From DAOPZC01 sp035353175 (GTDB taxonomy: Bacteria; Verrucomicrobiota; Kiritimatiellia; RFP12; UBA1067), in contig DAOPZC010000087.1 in assembly GCA_035353175.1 (NCBI GenBank), forward strand, positions 1 to 15,177: a stretch of 15,177 nt of DNA, written 5' to 3'. This document shows positions 14,426 to 15,177 of the stretch, one piece after another. Positions within the stretch are counted from its first letter, which is position 1. Each line of letters opens with the position of its first letter. Made by a program: the position numbers and the translations under genes. The notes under the pieces were generated by a model. That model searched no databases. It was given only the letters and a program-made list of their open reading frames with translations, and had not been told where the DNA came from.

Positions 14426-15177
14426 ATGAAACGGATGGGATGGATCGTCTTGGGGCTGACGGTCGGTTTCGCAGGGAGCGGCCGCTCGGCCGACGCGTTC
14501 CGCGCAGGCGCCGCAAAAGGCAACATCACGCCGGAGTTGGGCCAGGCGATCGTCGGCAACTTCCTGACCTCGCCGGCCAGTCACGTGCATGACGACCTGT
14601 GGGCCCGCTGCCTGGCGCTGGAGGAGGGGACAACGCGCGTGGCCTTTGTTGTCTGCGACCTGCTGCAGTTCGGGCGTGACGTGAGCGACGAGGCCCGGCG
14701 GCTGGTGCAGGAGGAGACCGGCATGCCCGCCGGAAACATCCTCGTTTCCGCGGTGCACACCCATTCGGGGACCAGCGCGTATCAGCCCGCCTACAAGAAG
14801 TTTGTGGTGCGCCGCATCGCGGACACGGTCCGCTGCGCCCTCAACAACCTCGCGCCCGCCCGCATCGGCTGGGCCACCGCGAACGAGCCGCGCCACGTCA
14901 ATAACCGGCGCTGGTATCTGAAGCCTGGCACCGTGCCGGCAAACCCCTTCGGCGGCACGAACGATGTGGTGAAGATGAACCCGGATCGCTGCAGCAAGAA
15001 CCTCGTCAAGCCCGCCGGACCGACCGACCCCGAGATCTGCCTGATCGCCGTGCAGACGCCCGAGGGCCGCCCGATCGCGCTCCTCGCGAACTACACGCTG
15101 CACTATGTGGGCGGCGTGCGCGGCTCGGACATCTCGGCCGACTATTTCGGGATGTTCAACGACCGCATGCAAGAGCT
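14426..15177 (+). CDS. Neutral/alkaline ceramidase-like secreted hydrolase, 3' end outside the window
   Basis: The open frame runs from ATG 14426 to the window edge (250 codons plus two bases) without a stop. AGGGG at 14416-14420 lies 5 bases upstream. After a signal peptide (MKRMGWIVLGLTVGFAGSGRSADA), the protein begins with AGAAKGNITPELG (27-39), typical of the neutral/alkaline non-lysosomal ceramidase N-terminal domain (PF04734). AFVVCDLL (73-80) and SAVHTHSG (108-115) follow, with His111 and His113 in the zinc-site motif. ANYTLHYVGG...DISADYFG (221-242) is also present; its His226 fits the second zinc ligand of Pseudomonas ceramidase. The region holding the catalytic serine lies beyond the window. 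In PVC bacteria this domain is widespread in proteins of unknown substrate, so ceramide hydrolysis should not be assumed. It is separated from the upstream operon by a 281-base spacer with a hairpin and is probably its own unit. Confidence 0.85.
   Translation, partial: MKRMGWIVLGLTVGFAGSGRSADAFRAGAAKGNITPELGQAIVGNFLTSPASHVHDDLWARCLALEEGTTRVAFVVCDLLQFGRDVSDEARRLVQEETGMPAGNILVSAVHTHSGTSAYQPAYKKFVVRRIADTVRCALNNLAPARIGWATANEPRHVNNRRWYLKPGTVPANPFGGTNDVVKMNPDRCSKNLVKPAGPTDPEICLIAVQTPEGRPIALLANYTLHYVGGVRGSDISADYFGMFNDRMQE

Noticed and set aside
14084..15172. 362-codon - strand open frame at the window end
   Set aside because: It is antisense to the ceramidase-like gene, whose zinc-site motifs are unmistakable, and its composition is typical of a shadow frame.
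1..15177. CRISPR array, tRNA, rRNA, insertion sequence, integrase or attachment sites
   Set aside because: No regularly spaced direct repeats, no tRNA-like or rRNA sequence, no transposase or recombinase motifs were seen.

Overview
The window is 15.2 kb of GC-rich bacterial DNA in which every convincing gene lies on the + strand. The genes are almost all secreted carbohydrate-active or cell-surface proteins: a five-bladed-propeller glycosidase-like protein, a TolB-propeller/LamG lipoprotein, a TIM-barrel glycosidase-like protein, a giant passenger-associated-transport-repeat (PATR) surface protein, an SGNH esterase, an Asp-box sialidase-like protein and the start of a neutral-ceramidase-like protein. 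This repertoire, the lack of any SusC/SusD pair, and the PATR protein without an autotransporter barrel point to the Planctomycetes-Verrucomicrobia-Chlamydiae superphylum, most likely Kiritimatiellota, Lentisphaerae or Verrucomicrobia. That placement is inference from gene content, because no rRNA or other phylogenetic marker is present.

Layout. (1) 1-1712: a promoter-like region with a 12-bp palindrome in the leader, then a single secreted glycosidase-like gene (111-1712). (2) 1713-1921: a spacer with a large imperfect inverted repeat, then a promoter. (3) 1922-4785: two translationally coupled genes, a lipoprotein and a TIM-barrel glycosidase-like protein. (4) 4786-4932: a second promoter that shares an upstream element with the first at exactly the same spacing from the -10 box. 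(5) 4933-14144: a probable six-gene operon with gaps of 13 bp or less or ATGA overlaps: PATR surface protein, SGNH hydrolase, sialidase-like protein, DapA/N-acetylneuraminate-lyase-family aldolase, and two small paralogous proteins that I tentatively link to the ATC-hydrolase-like fold. (6) 14145-14425: a 281-bp spacer with an 11-bp perfect hairpin. (7) 14426 to the window edge: a truncated gene for a neutral/alkaline ceramidase-like secreted protein.

Working model (inference). The third unit looks like a compact glycan-processing operon: a surface adhesin or scaffold, an esterase that could remove O-acyl groups, an exo-acting Asp-box hydrolase, and a cytoplasmic aldolase that would cleave the released 2-keto acid sugar. 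Sialic acid is the obvious candidate substrate. However, the aldolase lacks several residues that define classical sialate lyases, and no transporter, ManNAc kinase or epimerase is present, so the real substrate may be another nonulosonic or 2-keto-3-deoxy sugar acid. The matched promoter elements suggest that the lipoprotein/TIM-barrel unit and this operon are co-regulated.

The least explained part is the pair of small cysteine-containing paralogs at 13210-14144. They share a CP / 18-residue / CD / C pattern and are translationally coupled, which suggests a two-subunit enzyme of unknown reaction attached to the aldolase pathway.
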